This document shows positions 5,942 to 6,498 of a DNA stretch of 6,498 nucleotides, piece by piece; position 1 is the stretch's first letter; every line of letters starts with the position of its first letter. The position numbers were made by a program, and so were the translations under genes. This DNA comes from Acidobacteriota bacterium (GTDB lineage Bacteria; Acidobacteriota; Terriglobia; Terriglobales; Acidobacteriaceae). Where the stretch lies: assembly GCA_021819255.1 (NCBI GenBank), contig JAKART010000138.1:1-6498 (forward strand), given 5' to 3'. The notes under the pieces were generated by a model, which was not told the DNA's origin, ran no database searches, and saw only the letters and a list, made by a program, of their open reading frames with translations.

Positions 5942-6498
5942 ATGTCGACGCAAAGCGTACGGAAGTTCTTGGCCGCCGCAGCTCTGGTGATGACAACTGC
6001 CGGGCTGGCCGCGCAAAAGAAGATCGTAATTGCCGAATCGCAAGGCAAGCTGGCCGGGAAGGCGGATGCGCAAGGGGTGCGTTCCTTCAAGGGCATTCCC
6101 TACGCCGAGCCTCCGGTTGGTGACAGGCGCTGGACCGCGCCGGTCCCCGCTGGACCATGGAAGGGCGTGCGTGACGCGCGCCACTTCGGAGCCAGTTGCT
6201 ATGAACCGGCTTACGCACCCCAAAGCCTCTTCTATATCCCTCGGCCGACGCTCAGCGAAGACTGCCTTTTCCTTAATGTCTGGACGCCGGTACACGCAAA
6301 AAACGCACCCGTCATCGTCTGGATTCATGGCGGAGGGTTCGTCAAAGGCGGTAGTTGGGAACCGCAGTATGACGGTACGCACTTCGCCCAGCACGGCGTC
6401 GTCTTCGTTTCGATCAACTACCGGCTTGGTTCGTTGGGCTGGCTGGCGCTGCCGGCGCTCAGTGCGGAGTCGTCGCACCACGTCTCCGGCAGATCGGA
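5942..6498 (+). CDS. Secreted type-B carboxylesterase (second copy), 3'-truncated
   Basis: This open frame runs off the right edge, giving about 183 genomic residues of an expected 500 to 560. It starts with a signal peptide (VRK, hydrophobic core about 9-22, likely cleavage after LAA at Ala24). The type-B carboxylesterase N-terminal half follows: FKGIPYAEPPVG (49-60), Cys86 and Cys108 as the conserved disulfide pair, SEDCLFLNVWTP (105-116), oxyanion loop HGGG (129-132) and INYRLGSLGW. By eye it is close to half identical to the preceding esterase, and short DNA blocks are nearly identical (the FKGIP region and the NYRLG codons), so the two are tandem paralogues. The nucleophile elbow and the acid and histidine of the triad lie beyond the window, so activity cannot be judged. 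The last codons after Ser-Gly (6491 onward) depart from the family and are probably adapter sequence rather than gene. Confidence 0.9.
   Translation, partial: MSTQSVRKFLAAAALVMTTAGLAAQKKIVIAESQGKLAGKADAQGVRSFKGIPYAEPPVGDRRWTAPVPAGPWKGVRDARHFGASCYEPAYAPQSLFYIPRPTLSEDCLFLNVWTPVHAKNAPVIVWIHGGGFVKGGSWEPQYDGTHFAQHGVVFVSINYRLGSLGWLALPALSAESSHHVSGRS
6491..6498 (+). other. Probable Illumina adapter remnant at contig end
   Basis: The final eight bases AGATCGGA equal the first eight of the TruSeq adapter (AGATCGGAAGAGC). They begin right after the codons for Val-Ser-Gly, where the paralogue and the family continue with Asn-Tyr-Gly. The match and the loss of conservation at the same base suggest untrimmed adapter, not genomic DNA. 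The true gene sequence would then end at 6490 in this contig. Confidence 0.7.

Overview
The window looks like one complete short contig, probably metagenomic, from a moderately GC-rich Gram-negative bacterium. Two encoded proteins carry Sec signal peptides and cysteine pairs suited to the periplasm. Codon choice, the secretion signals ending in FAQ/LAAQ and the mix of families would fit Acidobacteriota or Proteobacteria. That placement is an impression, not a demonstrated assignment.

Layout, all genes on the + strand. Positions 1-115 hold two 16-bp direct repeats of the kind found at IS21-type insertion-sequence ends. Positions 113-776 contain no gene I can support. Next comes a tight pair: a BKACE/DUF849 beta-keto acid cleavage enzyme (777-1718) and a classical SDR dehydrogenase (1754-2560). 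A 284-bp gap without a recognised gene follows. Then come a 12-helix MFS transporter (2845-4158), overlapped by 4 bp by a secreted type-B carboxylesterase (4155-5843), and a second paralogous secreted carboxylesterase (5942 to the right edge, truncated). No convincing intrinsic terminator lies between any of these genes, so all five may form one transcription unit. The 284-bp gap leaves room for a second promoter.

Working together (inference): the parts suggest a small catabolic cassette. Periplasmic esterases would cleave an external ester, the MFS protein would move the released acid or alcohol across the inner membrane, the SDR would oxidise a beta-hydroxy acid to the beta-keto acid, and the BKACE enzyme would condense it with acetyl-CoA to give acetoacetate and a shortened acyl-CoA. 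The substrate is unknown. The BKACE lacks the glutamate that binds the substrate amino group in 3-keto-5-aminohexanoate cleavage enzyme, so an amino-keto acid is unlikely to be the substrate.

The last eight bases (6491-6498) equal the start of the Illumina TruSeq adapter and replace a strongly conserved esterase motif, so they are probably not genomic.
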